Of a stretch of 64,000 bases of DNA, positions 11,183-19,873 are shown one piece after another. The notes under the pieces were generated by a model. That model saw nothing but the letters and a program-made list of their open reading frames with translations. It searched no databases and was not told the DNA's origin. Position 1 is the stretch's first letter, and each line of letters begins with the position of its first letter. Both the position numbers and the translations under genes were made by a program. The stretch is from Phycicoccus sp. HDW14. GTDB lineage: Bacteria > Actinomycetota > Actinomycetes > Actinomycetales > Dermatophilaceae. The DNA lies in assembly GCF_011383005.1 (NCBI RefSeq), contig NZ_CP049935.1, positions 2,666,001-2,730,000 on the forward strand, written 5' to 3'.

Positions 11183-11781
11183 GCCGCCCCATGCCCCAGC
11201 TCTCCCACGCGGTCATCGCCCACATCCGTGCCGGCTTCCCCGACGGCGTCGCCGACACGGAGGCGGCCGCCCTCAACGCGGTCCTCCACGAGCGCCTCGG
11301 CTCCGAGGCCGCGCACGACGTCCTGCGCAAGCTCGCCGCCGAGAAGCTGCTCTCCCGCAAGTCGCTGCGCGCCCTCGTGCCCGAGGACGAGCAGCTGCGC
11401 CAGGTCTCGGCCAAGCTCGTCCTCGGCGGCTGGCCGCTCGGCGGGATGGAGGAGGAGGAGGACGAGGCGCCGCCGCGCGAGGGTTCGCCGCTGGCCCGCA
11501 TCGTCAACTGGCTGCGCGAGGGCTACCCGGGCGGGGTGCCCGAGCACGACTACGTGCCCCTGCTCGCCCTGCTCGAGCGCCGGCTGACCCGCTCGGAGGT
11601 CAAGAAGGTCGCCAAGGCGCTGCGCCGGGCCGACGTCAGCCCCGCCGGGCCGTCGGACATCGCCGCGATGATCACGTCGTACACGCACGCCGACCCGAGC
11701 AGCAAGGACCTCAAGCGGGTGCGCGACCAGCTGGCCAAGAAGGGCTGGCCGGTCGAGTTCCCCGACCCCGACCTCCCCTGA
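11179..11781 (+). CDS. Tandem DUF3349 protein
   Basis: This 200-residue protein contains two related halves. The second (about 110-200) is a clear DUF3349 unit: NWLREGYPGGVPEHDYVPLL, then VKKVAKALRR and the closing KKGWPVEFPDPDL. The first (about 5-90) is a diverged copy with AGFPDGVADTEAAAL and the closing GGWPLGG. DUF3349 proteins are small helical actinobacterial proteins without a known function. The GTG start overlaps the preceding stop in a GTGA, which implies translational coupling to the pit operon. An acidic EEEEDE linker joins the halves. Confidence 0.85.
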   Translation: MSRPMPQLSHAVIAHIRAGFPDGVADTEAAALNAVLHERLGSEAAHDVLRKLAAEKLLSRKSLRALVPEDEQLRQVSAKLVLGGWPLGGMEEEEDEAPPREGSPLARIVNWLREGYPGGVPEHDYVPLLALLERRLTRSEVKKVAKALRRADVSPAGPSDIAAMITSYTHADPSSKDLKRVRDQLAKKGWPVEFPDPDLP

Positions 11782-11806
11782 CCGGGGCCGGCCGGGCCGG
11801 CCTCCG

Positions 11807-11877
11807 AACCGTCGAGAGTAGAGAACACGCCGTGTGCGCCCTCGCGCATGCGGCGTGTTGTCTACTCTCGACGGGTT
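11807..11877. repeat. Long imperfect intergenic hairpin
   Basis: The arms at 11807-11832 and 11851-11877 pair over about 23 bases with one mismatch and one bulge, and the pairing continues inward to a short loop. It follows the DUF3349 gene and precedes a second hairpin, between convergent genes. It could be a bidirectional terminator, though it is longer than needed for that. Confidence 0.6.
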
Positions 11878-11912
11878 CATCCGGCGAGCGGGCACCGGGG
11901 TCCGGACGCAGA

Positions 11913-11946
11913 GACGCCCGTCCGGCTTCCCTCACGGACGGGCGTC
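11913..11946. terminator. Bidirectional terminator between convergent genes
   Basis: A perfect 12-bp stem, GACGCCCGTCCG paired with CGGACGGGCGTC, encloses a 10-base loop. It is placed between the DUF3349 and DUF3263 stops. Confidence 0.75.
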
Positions 11947-11966
11947 GCTGGTTCGGGGGTGGCGGC

Positions 11967-12260
11967 TCAGGGCTCCAGGCCGAGGCGGCGGGCCGAGCGG
12001 GCGCGCTGGCGGCTGGCGCGCAGGCGGCGCAGTCGCTTGACGAGCATCGGGTCGTGGGCGAGCGCGACGGGGTTGTCGATGAGCGCGTTGAGCACCTGGT
12101 AGTAGCGGGTCGAGCTCATGTCGAAGAGCTCCTTGATGGCCGTCTCCTTGGAGCCGGCGTACTTCCACCACTGGCGCTCGAACGCCAGGACCTCCCGGTC
12201 GCGCTCGGAGAGCGACGGGATGCCCACTGCTGTCGTGACCTGTTCGGACGCGGCACTCAC
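11967..12260 (-). CDS. DUF3263 protein
   Basis: A 97-residue protein with the diagnostic DUF3263 core: LSERDREVLAFERQWWKYAG, KETAIKELF and SSTRYYQVLNALIDNP, followed by a basic tail rich in Arg. The fold resembles a helix-turn-helix related to sigma region 4, so DNA binding is plausible but not shown. I prefer the GTG at 12260, giving MSAASEQ, over the ATG at 12302, because the extra 14 residues are Arg/Ala-rich and not family-like. A perfect palindrome lies just upstream. Confidence 0.85.
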   Translation of the reverse strand: MSAASEQVTTAVGIPSLSERDREVLAFERQWWKYAGSKETAIKELFDMSSTRYYQVLNALIDNPVALAHDPMLVKRLRRLRASRQRARSARRLGLEP

Positions 12261-12312
12261 GTGTGTTCTCGACCCTTCCCTGCGTGCGGCTGCGGCCCTC
12301 ACTGTAGCCGCC

Positions 12313-12332
12313 GAATGACAGTCGTGTCATTC
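12313..12332. promoter_or_regulatory. Perfect palindrome upstream of the DUF3263 gene
   Basis: GAATGACA-GTCG-TGTCATTC is an 8-bp inverted repeat with a 4-base centre, about 55 bases before the chosen start. It could be an operator or a small hairpin; no protein can be assigned to it. Confidence 0.5.
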
Positions 12333-12444
12333 CGCTGACGGGGTGCTGCGCGTGTCGGCTGGACATCCGACCGTTCGGACGACTCACGAGTCACACCGCC
12401 CCCACGGACCCCATCGGCCGGGCCGTTCCGCGGGAGGACCGGGC

Positions 12445-13812
12445 TCAGGCCATCGTGTCGAGGATGGCGGCGATGTCGGCCTCGGTCGTCGCGGGGTTGA
12501 CGATGGCGAAGCGGGCCAGGGTCTCGCCGTCATGCGAGGTCGGCACGACGAAGGCGAACTCGTCGGCGAGCATCCGGTCCGACCAGGCCTGGTAGTCGGC
12601 CGGCGACCACCCGAGGCGCCGGAAGACGACGACCGACAGGTCGCGCTCGCGCACCAGCTCGAGCTCGGGCCGGCGCGCCACCTCCTCCTCGGCGTACCGC
12701 GCGACGGCGAGGGTCCGCTCGACGGCCGCCGTGTAGGCGTCCGTCCCGTTGACGACGAGTGAGAACCAGAACGGCAGCCCGCGGGCCCGTCGGGTCAGGC
12801 CCACCGAGTAGTCGGTCGGGTTCCACTCCGGGGCCTCGGTGAGGACGTCGAGGTACCCGGCGCGCTGGGTGTGCGCCGCGCGCGCCAGCCCGGGCTCGCG
12901 GTAGAGCAGGGCGCAGCAGTCGAAGGGCGCGAAGAGCCACTTGTGCGGGTCGACGATGAACGAGTCGGCGTGCTCGATGCCCGCGTAGAGATCACGCACC
13001 GACGGGGCGGCCAGCCCGGCCCCGCCGTAGGCGCCGTCGACGTGGAACCAGATGCCGTGCTCGCGGCAGACCTCGGCGACCGACGCCAGGTCGTCGACGA
13101 TGCCGAAGTTCGTCGTGCCCGCCGTCGCGACGACCGCGAAGAACGTCTCCGGGCCGTTCGCCTCGAGCACCTCCCGCAACGCCGCCCCCGTGAGCCGGCC
13201 CGCGTCGTCGGCCGGCACCCCGACGAGATCGGCGTCCATCACCTCGCACGCCGACGCGATCGAGCTGTGCGCCCCCGCGGTCGCCGCGACCCGGTACGGG
13301 CGCACCCCGCCGGCCGCCCGGTGCCGCGCCGCACCCCGGGCCGCGACGAGCGCCGAGAGGTTGCCGATGGTCCCGCCGGGCACGAACGCCCCGCCGGCCT
13401 GCTCGGGCATCCCGACGAGGTCGGCGATCCAGCGCAGCGCCTGGTTCTCGGCCCACACCGCTCCGGACCCCTCGAGCCAGGAGCCGGCGTAGATGGACGA
13501 GGCACCGACCACGAGGTCGAAGACGACGGCGGCGTCGGCGGGCGCGCAGGGGATGAAGGAGAGGTAGCGCGGGTGGTCGACCGACAGGCACGCGGGCGCG
13601 AGCTCCTCGGCGAACAGGCGCATCGCCTCGACGCCCCCGATGCCTCCCGTGGTGATCGTCCGGCCCAGGGCGGAGTCGAGGTCCTCCTGGGTGCGCACCC
13701 GGTCGAGCGGCGGCTCCATCCGGATCCGTTCCTCGGCGTAGGCCGTGACGGCGGCGAGCAGCTCGGAGAGCTCTTCGTGGGCGTTGCGCTCGTACTGGGA
13801 GGTCGGGATCAC
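12445..13812 (-). CDS. PLP-dependent amino-acid decarboxylase (group II)
   Basis: A 455-residue enzyme of the aromatic-L-amino-acid/diaminobutyrate decarboxylase family. The cofactor lysine lies in FIVDPHKWLFAPFDCCALLY, the stacking His in TAGAHSSI, and the Asp that pairs with the pyridine nitrogen in FHVDGAYGG. The N-terminal PPCx-type helices and the C-terminal small domain are all present. These enzymes decarboxylate aromatic or acidic amino acids to amines; which substrate is used cannot be told. It is followed after 10 bases by nothing on its own strand except intergenic sequence, and is preceded by the HAD gene on the same strand. Confidence 0.88.
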   Translation of the reverse strand: MIPTSQYERNAHEELSELLAAVTAYAEERIRMEPPLDRVRTQEDLDSALGRTITTGGIGGVEAMRLFAEELAPACLSVDHPRYLSFIPCAPADAAVVFDLVVGASSIYAGSWLEGSGAVWAENQALRWIADLVGMPEQAGGAFVPGGTIGNLSALVAARGAARHRAAGGVRPYRVAATAGAHSSIASACEVMDADLVGVPADDAGRLTGAALREVLEANGPETFFAVVATAGTTNFGIVDDLASVAEVCREHGIWFHVDGAYGGAGLAAPSVRDLYAGIEHADSFIVDPHKWLFAPFDCCALLYREPGLARAAHTQRAGYLDVLTEAPEWNPTDYSVGLTRRARGLPFWFSLVVNGTDAYTAAVERTLAVARYAEEEVARRPELELVRERDLSVVVFRRLGWSPADYQAWSDRMLADEFAFVVPTSHDGETLARFAIVNPATTEADIAAILDTMA

Positions 13813-13821
13813 GCCCGGAGT

Positions 13822-14529
13822 CTAGGAGCCGTCGCGCCCCAGCAGCAGTGCGGTCAGGGCGGCGACGTCGTCGAGGAGCGCGTCGGGCCGCTCGGCGGCC
13901 AGCGCGGCGGGCTCCCCAGCGCCCCAGGTGACGGCCACGGCGGCCATCCCGGCGGCCCGGGCGGCCTGCACGTCGACCGTGGCGTCGCCGACGTAGACGC
14001 AGGTCGCGGGGTCGGCGCCCAGCACCGACGCCCCGTGCAGCAGGGGGTCGGGGTGCGGCTTGTGCCGGTCGGTGTCCTCGAGCCCGGCGACGACGGCGAC
14101 GAGGTGGTCGATGCCGACGCCCTCGAGGGCCAGCCGGGCGGTCTCCTGCCGCTTCGAGGTGACGACGGCCGTGCGGACGCCCGCGGCGTCCAGCGCCTCG
14201 AGCATCTCGGGCACCCCGTCGTAGCGCCGGATGAGCCGGCCGGTGTTCGCGAGGTTCCACTCGCGGTAGGCGGCGTCGAGGGCGTGGCCGTGCTCGGGGT
14301 CCTCCTCGAGCAGCGCCTCGAGCAGGGGTCGGCCGATCCACGCCCGGGCCCGGGCCTCCTCGACCTCCTCGGCGAGCACGCTGCGGAAGGCGTGCTGGTA
14401 CGAGGCGACGATGAGCGGGATGGTGTCCGCGAGCGTGCCGTCGAGGTCGAAGAGCACGGTGGGCCAGGGGGGGTCGAGGTCACCGGGCCAGTCTGCCGAC
14501 GCGTGGCGCGCCGGTCCGCACCGCCCCAC
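13822..14529 (-). CDS. HAD-superfamily phosphatase (phosphoglycolate phosphatase/PpaX-like)
   Basis: The motifs are in order: motif I VLFDLDGTLADT, motif II VVTSKR, the lysine in DRHKPHPDPLL, and motif IV VYVGDATVD. The alpha-helical cap lies between motif I and motif II (about residues 40-110), as in phosphoglycolate phosphatase and PpaX. The aspartates of motif I form the phospho-enzyme and bind magnesium. The substrate is unknown. The GTG at 14529 adds about 23 residues before motif I. A GTG at 14457 immediately before LFDLDG is also possible, so the start is uncertain. Confidence 0.85.
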   Translation of the reverse strand: MGRCGPARHASADWPGDLDPPWPTVLFDLDGTLADTIPLIVASYQHAFRSVLAEEVEEARARAWIGRPLLEALLEEDPEHGHALDAAYREWNLANTGRLIRRYDGVPEMLEALDAAGVRTAVVTSKRQETARLALEGVGIDHLVAVVAGLEDTDRHKPHPDPLLHGASVLGADPATCVYVGDATVDVQAARAAGMAAVAVTWGAGEPAALAAERPDALLDDVAALTALLLGRDGS

Positions 14530-14546
14530 CGTCGGCCGTGGGGCGG

Positions 14547-14972
14547 TCAGGTCCCGACCGCCGCCACCCCGAGCTCGTCGAGCAGGCCGAGGACCCGGCG
14601 CCGGATCTCGTCGCGGATCGGCCGGACGACGTCGAGGCCCTGCCCGGCGGGGTCGTCGAGCACCCAGTCCTCGTAGCGCTTGCCGGGGAAGATCGGGCAG
14701 GCGTCGCCGCAGCCCATCGTCACGACGACGTCGGAGGCCCTGACGGCCTCGGGGGTCAGCAGCGTCGGGCGCTCGGCGGAGATGTCGATGCCCTCCTCGC
14801 GCATCGCCTCGGCGGCGACGGGGTTGACGGACGACCCCGGCGCACTGCCGGCCGAGCGCACCTCGACGGCGCCGCCGGACAGGTGGTGGAGGTAGGCGGC
14901 GGCCATCTGCGAGCGGCCGGCGTTGTGCACGCAGACGAAGAGGACGGACGGGCGGTCAGGACGGTCGGGCAC
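14547..14972 (-). CDS. arsC: Arsenate reductase, low-molecular-weight phosphatase type
   Basis: A 141-residue protein with the CX5R catalytic loop, CVHNAGR, at residues 14-20, a GCGDACPIFPGKRYEDW segment carrying further cysteines, and the DP motif of the LMW-PTPase fold. It reduces arsenate to arsenite for export by the Acr3 pump. The GTG start lies inside the last codons of acr3, a 17-base overlap in another frame. In the raw sequence the acr3 frame runs straight into arsC because of a missing base upstream. That apparent fusion is not supported by the real Acr3 C-terminus. Confidence 0.9.
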   Translation of the reverse strand: MPDRPDRPSVLFVCVHNAGRSQMAAAYLHHLSGGAVEVRSAGSAPGSSVNPVAAEAMREEGIDISAERPTLLTPEAVRASDVVVTMGCGDACPIFPGKRYEDWVLDDPAGQGLDVVRPIRDEIRRRVLGLLDELGVAAVGT

Positions 14973-16037
14973 GGGGGAACCCCTTCCGGAGGGTGAGCGA
15001 GACGTGGACGAGGGCGACGAGGACAGGGACCTCGATGAGCGGGCCGACGACCCCGGCGAGCGCCTGACCCGAGGTGGCCCGAAGGTGGCGATGGCCACGG
15101 CGATGGCCAGCTCGAAGTTGTTGCCGGCGGCGGTGAAGGCCAGCGTGGTCGTCCGCTCGTACGACAGCCCGAGACCGTGACCGAGGAGGAAGCCGCCGCC
15201 CCACATCACGGCGAAGTAGGCGAGCAGCGGCAGGGCGATGCGCGCGACGTCGAGCGGCCGACCGGTGACCTGCTCGCCCTGCAGCGCGAAGAGCACGACG
15301 ATGGTGAAGAGGAGCCCGTACAGCGCCCACGGCCCCACCCTCGGCAAGAACGACCGCTCGTAGGCCGTTCTGCCCCAACGCTTCTCACCCAGCCGTCGCG
15401 ACAGGTAACCGAGCAGCAGCGGCACCCCGAGGAAGACGAGCACCGAGCGACCGATGTCCGAGGGCGAGACGTCGAGGGCCGTCTGCTGCAGCCCGAGCCA
15501 GCCGGGCAGGACCGAGAGGTAGAACCACCCGAGCCCGGCGAAGGCCACGACCTGGAAGACGGAGTTGAGCGCGACGAGCACCGCCGCCGCCTCCCGGTCA
15601 CCGCACGCGAGGTCGTTCCAGATGACCACCATGGCGATGCACCGCGCGAGCCCGACGACGACGAGCCCGGTGCGGTACTCCGGCAGGTCCGGCAGCAGCA
15701 GCCAGGCGAGCGCGAACATCAGCGCCGGGCCGAGCAGCCAGTTGAGGACGAGGCTGGCGACGAGCATCCGCCGGTCGCGGGTGACGGTGTCGAGCCGGTC
15801 GTAGCGGACCTTGGCCAACACCGGGTACATCATCACGAGCAGGCCGAGGGCGATGGGCAGCGAGACACCGTCGACCTCGATCACCGACAGCCCGGACCCC
15901 AGCCCGGGCACGACCCGCCCGAGCCCGAGCCCGGCGGCCATCGCGAGCCCGATCCACGCCGGGAGCCACCGGTCGAGGGTCGACAGGCGCGCGACGGTGA
16001 CCGGCGCGTCGGCCGGGGTGTCGGGACGGACGGTCAC
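14956..16037 (-). CDS. acr3: Acr3-family arsenite efflux permease, frameshifted near 15080
   Basis: Ten membrane helices, with the conserved arsenite cysteine in VGLARCIAMVVIWNDLACG and the conserved glutamate in AAGNNFELAIAVAIATFG. After TFGPP the open frame turns into Ser/Arg-rich sequence. One base over, the expected last helix appears: TSGQALAGVVGPLIEVPVLV, ending at a stop at 14956. A single missing base near 15080 explains this. The GTG at 16037 overlaps the arsI stop. The order arsI-acr3-arsC on one strand, with arsR divergent, is a standard arsenic operon that exports arsenite using the proton motive force. Confidence 0.9.
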
Positions 16038-16552
16038 GGGCAGCAGGCCCCCTCGGCGGCGCGCTCGGCGTGGCCGGCGGCCGAAGTGCAGCACCCGCCG
16101 TCACCGGCGAGGACCTCGAGGCTCGCGGTGGCGGGGCGGCCGTCGGCGGGGTTCTCGTCCTTGACGGTGTAGACCTCCCACGGCGCGCCGGCCGGGTCGT
16201 GGACCCAGACCTTGTCCTGGAGGGCGTAGCAGCAGGTCGTGTCGTCCTCGTCGAAGGACGCGAGGCCGGCCTCGGTGAAGCGCGTGCGGGCGGCCACCAC
16301 GTCGTCGGTGGAGGACACCTCGACCCCGAGGTGGTTGAGGGCGCCCACGGTGCCGGTGCCGCGCGCGGCCTCGCTCGTCTCGATGAGCACGAGCTTGAGC
16401 GGCGGCTCGGCGACGGCGAAGTTGGCGTACCCGGGCCGGCGCTTGTGCGGCTCGACGCCGAACATCGCGGAGTAGAACGCGACGGAGGCCTCGAGGTCGC
16501 TGACGTTCAGGGCGAGCTGGACGCGGCCGGTCGTGGGGGTGGACGAGGGCAT
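16034..16552 (-). CDS. arsI: ArsI/CadI-family dioxygenase (organoarsenical C-As lyase)
   Basis: A 172-residue vicinal-oxygen-chelate protein. Candidate Fe(II) ligands fall at Gln12, His74 and Glu126, with the spacing of characterised ArsI enzymes. The vicinal cysteine pair that binds trivalent organoarsenicals is at 107-108 in DDTTCCYALQ. The tail adds two more CC pairs (GGCCTS and ACCP). Such enzymes split the carbon-arsenic bond of trivalent methyl or aromatic arsenicals. The related CadI proteins are cadmium-induced, so the metal range should be tested. It is first in the minus-strand arsenic operon, divergent from arsR. Confidence 0.88.
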   Translation of the reverse strand: MPSSTPTTGRVQLALNVSDLEASVAFYSAMFGVEPHKRRPGYANFAVAEPPLKLVLIETSEAARGTGTVGALNHLGVEVSSTDDVVAARTRFTEAGLASFDEDDTTCCYALQDKVWVHDPAGAPWEVYTVKDENPADGRPATASLEVLAGDGGCCTSAAGHAERAAEGACCP

Positions 16553-16577
16553 GGGCACCTCCGGGTGGAGACGGGTG

Positions 16578-16595
16578 CATCGACGACCGTCGATG
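16578..16595. promoter_or_regulatory. Probable ArsR operator in the arsI-arsR intergenic region
   Basis: CATCGACG-AC-CGTCGATG is a perfect 8-bp inverted repeat, 26 bases before the arsI start. Related half-sites (CATCGACG at about 16622, CGTCGAT at about 16649) recur next to arsR, around a TATAGAGAT-like segment. This fits one repressor controlling both divergent promoters. Confidence 0.6.
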
Positions 16596-16669
16596 TCTGA
16601 CGAGCCCCACTCTGGACCCTCGCATCGACGTGTGTCAATATAGAGATCCGTCGATCCGCAGGAGGCACC

Positions 16670-17017
16670 GTGCCGGTCCGCGAGCTCCCCCTCGCCCCCA
16701 CCACCGCGGCCTCCTGCTGCGGCATCGGCGTCGACGGCGGCCTGACCCGCGAGGACGCCGAGCGCAGCGCCGCCCTCCTCAAGGCGGTCGCCGACCCCGT
16801 GCGGCTGCGGCTGCTCAGCGCCATCCGGGCCACCGACGGCGGCGAGGCCTGCGTCTGCGACCTCACCGACCTCGTCGGGCTCGCCCAGCCCACCGTCTCC
16901 CACCACCTCAAGGTGCTCACCGAGGCCGGGCTCCTCGAGCGCGAGCGCCGCGGCACCTGGGCCTGGTACCGGCTCGTGCCGAGCAGGCTGGCCGACGTCC
17001 GGGCGGTCTTCGACTGA
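16670..17017 (+). CDS. arsR: ArsR-family metalloregulatory repressor
   Basis: A 115-residue winged-helix protein. The recognition helix is QPTVSHHLKVLTEAGLL and the metal box is EACVCDL, with Cys61 and Cys63 on helix alpha-3. A further CC pair sits at 16-17 in ASCCGIG, as in ArsR variants that use N-terminal cysteines. It should repress the divergent arsI-acr3-arsC operon and itself until arsenite binds. AGGAGG lies 5-6 bases before the GTG at 16670, which supports this start. Confidence 0.93.
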   Translation: MPVRELPLAPTTAASCCGIGVDGGLTREDAERSAALLKAVADPVRLRLLSAIRATDGGEACVCDLTDLVGLAQPTVSHHLKVLTEAGLLERERRGTWAWYRLVPSRLADVRAVFD

Positions 17018-17041
17018 CCCCGGCGTCATAGGGTGGGAGCG

Positions 17042-17740
17042 ATGTCCACCCCGCCGGCCCCGAGCCCCCCGAAGCCGCTCCACGAGCTCGTGCACCCCAG
17101 CTGGGCCGAGGCCCTGGCCCCCGTCGAGCCGGTCGTCGCGCGGATGGGCGAGTTCCTGCGCGCCGAGGTCGCGGCCGGTCGCGGCTACCTCCCCGGCGGG
17201 CCCCACGTGCTGCGCGCCTTCCAGCAGCCGCTCGACGCCGTCCGCGTGCTCGTCGTCGGCCAGGACCCCTATCCGACGCCCGGGCACGCGATGGGCCTGT
17301 CGTTCTCGGTCGAGCCCGACGTCCGGCCGGCGCCGCGCAGCCTCGTCAACATCTACACCGAGATGGAGACCGACCTCGGGCTGCCACGCCCGACCAGCGG
17401 CGACCTCACGCCGTGGGCCGACCAGGGCGTCCTCCTCCTCAACCGCGTCCTCACCGTGACCCCCGGCAAGCCGGCGAGCCACCGTGGCCGCGGCTGGGAG
17501 GAGGTCACGGCGCGGGCCATCCAGGCCCTCGTCGAGCGCGGTGGCCCGCTGGTCGCGATCCTCTGGGGACGCGACGCCCGTTCTCTCACAGCCCATCTGC
17601 CGGGCATCCCCTGCATCGAGTCCGCCCACCCCAGCCCTCTCTCCGCCCACAACGGCTTCTTCGGGTCGCGCCCCTTCTCGCGCGCCAACGCCCTGCTCAC
17701 CGAGGCCGGGGCCGACCCGGTCGACTGGAGGCTCCCGTGA
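17042..17740 (+). CDS. ung: Uracil-DNA glycosylase, family 1
   Basis: A 232-residue base-excision repair enzyme. The catalytic water-activating loop is [18 protein letters not shown], the DNA-intercalation loop is [17 protein letters not shown], and the expected uracil-pocket Asn lies in LLLNRVLTV. It removes uracil from DNA. The ATG at 17042 is preferred over the GTG 9 bases earlier. Its stop overlaps the GTG of the next gene in GTGA, so the two are probably co-transcribed. Confidence 0.95.
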   Translation: MSTPPAPSPPKPLHELVHPSWAEALAPVEPVVARMGEFLRAEVAAGRGYLPGGPHVLRAFQQPLDAVRVLVVGQDPYPTPGHAMGLSFSVEPDVRPAPRSLVNIYTEMETDLGLPRPTSGDLTPWADQGVLLLNRVLTVTPGKPASHRGRGWEEVTARAIQALVERGGPLVAILWGRDARSLTAHLPGIPCIESAHPSPLSAHNGFFGSRPFSRANALLTEAGADPVDWRLP

Positions 17741-18579
17741 CGACACCGGCCGCCCGCCCGGTCTGGACCCGCTACGTCGCGATCGGCGACTCGTTCACCG
17801 AGGGGATGTCCGACCCCGACCCCGAGCGCGACGACGCCTACGTCGGGTGGGCCGACCGGCTCGCCCTGCGGCTCGACGCCGTGGCCGAGGCCGAGCACCT
17901 GCCGTTCGGCTACGCCAACCTCGCCGTGCGCGGCCGCACCCTGTCCGACGTCGTCGGGCCCCAGCTCGACGCCGCGCTGACGATGAGCCCCGACCTCGTC
18001 TCGATGGTCGGCGGCGGCAACGACCTGCTGCGCCCGAGCGTCGACCTCGACGGGCTCGCCGCGCGCCTCGAGGAGGCCGTCGTCCGGCTGCGGGCCTCGG
18101 GCGCCGACGTGCTCCTCGCGACGCCCACCGACACCCGGGACGCCGGCCTGTTCCGTGCCCTGCGCGGCCGGCACGCGGTGCACACGGCGAACATCTTCAC
18201 CATCGCCCAGCGCCACGACTGCCACGTCCTCAACCTCTGGGGGATGACCGCCCTCCGCGACTGGCGGATGTGGGCCGAGGACCGCATCCACCTGACGACC
18301 GAGGGGCACCAGCGGGTGGCGATGGCCGCGCTCGCCGCCCTCGGGCACGACACCGACGTCGCGCGGTGGTCGACCCCGCTGCCGCCGGCCGACCGCACCA
18401 CCCGGGCCGACGCGCTGCGCGGCCACGCCGAGTGGGTCCGCACGCACGCGGCGCCGTGGGTCGAGCGGCGGGTGCGGGGCACCTCCTCTGGCGACCGGCG
18501 CGACGCCAAGCGCCCCACGCTCGAGCACCTCCGCGACCCGCACGACGAGCCGGAGCACCAGCAGCTGCCCGAGCTCTGA
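17737..18579 (+). CDS. SGNH/GDSL-family hydrolase
   Basis: A 280-residue protein with block [12 protein letters not shown] near residues 12-22, block II RGRTL, block III GGGNDLL and block [11 protein letters not shown] carrying the Asp/His of the triad. There is no signal peptide, so it is probably a cytoplasmic esterase or lipase-like enzyme. The C-terminal 40 residues are polar and charged, with Glu/His-rich ends. It starts inside the ung stop codon and is likely translated in coupling with it; no functional link is known. Confidence 0.88.
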   Translation: MTTPAARPVWTRYVAIGDSFTEGMSDPDPERDDAYVGWADRLALRLDAVAEAEHLPFGYANLAVRGRTLSDVVGPQLDAALTMSPDLVSMVGGGNDLLRPSVDLDGLAARLEEAVVRLRASGADVLLATPTDTRDAGLFRALRGRHAVHTANIFTIAQRHDCHVLNLWGMTALRDWRMWAEDRIHLTTEGHQRVAMAALAALGHDTDVARWSTPLPPADRTTRADALRGHAEWVRTHAAPWVERRVRGTSSGDRRDAKRPTLEHLRDPHDEPEHQQLPEL

Positions 18580-18617
18580 GCCACGGTGGCCGCGGGCGGC
18601 CGCCGCTCGCCGACTTT

Positions 18618-18645
18618 GTTGGACGTCCAACTACCTCGGTACCCT
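18618..18645 (+). promoter_or_regulatory. Palindromic operator overlapping a probable leaderless promoter
   Basis: GTTGGACGTCCAAC (18618-18631) is a perfect 14-bp palindrome. TTGGAC inside it can act as a -35 element and TACCCT at 18640-18645 as a -10 element. The -10 lies 6 bases before the acyl-CoA dehydrogenase ATG, and there is no ribosome site, so the transcript may be leaderless. A TetR/FadR-type repressor would block it. Confidence 0.6.
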
Positions 18646-18651
18646 CGGGGC

Positions 18652-19806
18652 ATGCCAGCGACGAGGCTCATGCCGACCGAGGAGGGCCAGGACCTCATCG
18701 ACCTGACCCGCGAGCTCTGCGCCAAGGAGCTGCGGCCCCGGGTCGACGACGCCGAGCGGGCCGCGGCCACCGGCGAGTCCTTCCCCACCGAGGTCTTCCG
18801 CACCCTGGGTTCCGCGGGCCTGCTCTCCCTCCCCCACCCCGAGGAGCACGGCGGCTACGGCCAGCCGTACGAGGTCTACCTCCAGGTCGTCGAGGAGGTC
18901 GCCTCGGCGTGGATGAGCGTCGCGGTCGGCGTCTCCGTGCACTCCCTCACCGCCTACCCGGTCACGACCTTCGGCACGGCCGAGCAGCAGGCCGCCCTCC
19001 TCCCCGGGATGCTCTCGGGCGAGCAGCTGGGCGCCTACTGCCTCTCGGAACCGTTGGCGGGCAGCGACATCGCCTCGATGACCACCCGCGCGACCCGCGA
19101 CGGCGACGCGTACGTCATCCGCGGGCGCAAGGCGTGGATCAGCCACGCCGGCCACGCCGACTACTACACGACCTTCGCGCGCACCTCCGACGACGGCGGG
19201 AAGGGCCTGTCCTGCCTCGTCGTCCCCGCCGACGCCGAGGGCATCTCGTTCGGCGCCCCGGAGAGGAAGATGGGCCTGCACTGCGACACCGTGCGCGAGG
19301 TGATGTTCGACGACGTCCGCGTCGCCGCCGACCGCCGCATCGGCGAGGAGGGCCAGGGGATGGCCATCGCGCTGTCCGCCCTCGACGCCGGCCGGCTGGG
19401 CATCGCCGCCGCGTCCACCGGGCTCGCCCAGGGGGCCCTCGACCTCGCGGCGTCCTACGCCAAGGAGCGTCGGCAGTTCGGCCGGGCCATCGGGGAGTTC
19501 CAGGGCCTGTCCTTCCTGCTCGCCGACATGGAGGCCGCGGTCACGAGCGCCCGCGCCACCTACCTGCACGCCGCGCGGCTCAAGGACGCCGGGCGCGCGT
19601 ACAGCAAGGAGGCGGCGGTCGCGAAGCTCGTGGCCACCGACGCCGCGATGCGGGTGACGACCGACGCCGTGCAGGTGCTCGGCGGGGCCGGCTACACCCA
19701 GGACTTCCCCGCCGAGCGGTACATGCGCGAGGCCAAGGTGACCCAGATCTTCGAGGGCACCAACCAGATCCAGCGCCTCGTCATCGGCCGGCACGTCCTG
19801 CGCTGA
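18652..19806 (+). CDS. Acyl-CoA dehydrogenase
   Basis: A 384-residue flavoenzyme with the three ACAD domains. The signatures are YCLSEPLAGSDIASM, RGRKAWISHAG, KERRQFGRAIGEFQ and VQVLGGAGYTQDFPAERYMR; the catalytic base is the Glu in QIFEGTNQIQRLV. It oxidises an acyl-CoA to the 2,3-enoyl-CoA with FAD, passing electrons to ETF. Chain-length preference cannot be read. It stands alone, with a palindromic operator at its promoter, which suggests control by an acyl-CoA-responsive repressor encoded elsewhere. Confidence 0.93.
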   Translation: MPATRLMPTEEGQDLIDLTRELCAKELRPRVDDAERAAATGESFPTEVFRTLGSAGLLSLPHPEEHGGYGQPYEVYLQVVEEVASAWMSVAVGVSVHSLTAYPVTTFGTAEQQAALLPGMLSGEQLGAYCLSEPLAGSDIASMTTRATRDGDAYVIRGRKAWISHAGHADYYTTFARTSDDGGKGLSCLVVPADAEGISFGAPERKMGLHCDTVREVMFDDVRVAADRRIGEEGQGMAIALSALDAGRLGIAAASTGLAQGALDLAASYAKERRQFGRAIGEFQGLSFLLADMEAAVTSARATYLHAARLKDAGRAYSKEAAVAKLVATDAAMRVTTDAVQVLGGAGYTQDFPAERYMREAKVTQIFEGTNQIQRLVIGRHVLR

Positions 19807-19873
19807 CCCCGCCCGGGCGGAACCACGCCCGGGCCCGGCGCGTCCCACCGACGACCCCTGCGGAAGGACCACC

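Noticed and set aside
14547..16094. A single open frame that looks like an Acr3-ArsC fusion
   Set aside because: Natural Acr3-ArsC fusions exist, but here the joining stretch is Ser/Arg-rich out-of-frame sequence. The true last Acr3 helix and stop are one frame over, and arsC has its own GTG. A missing base near 15080 explains it.
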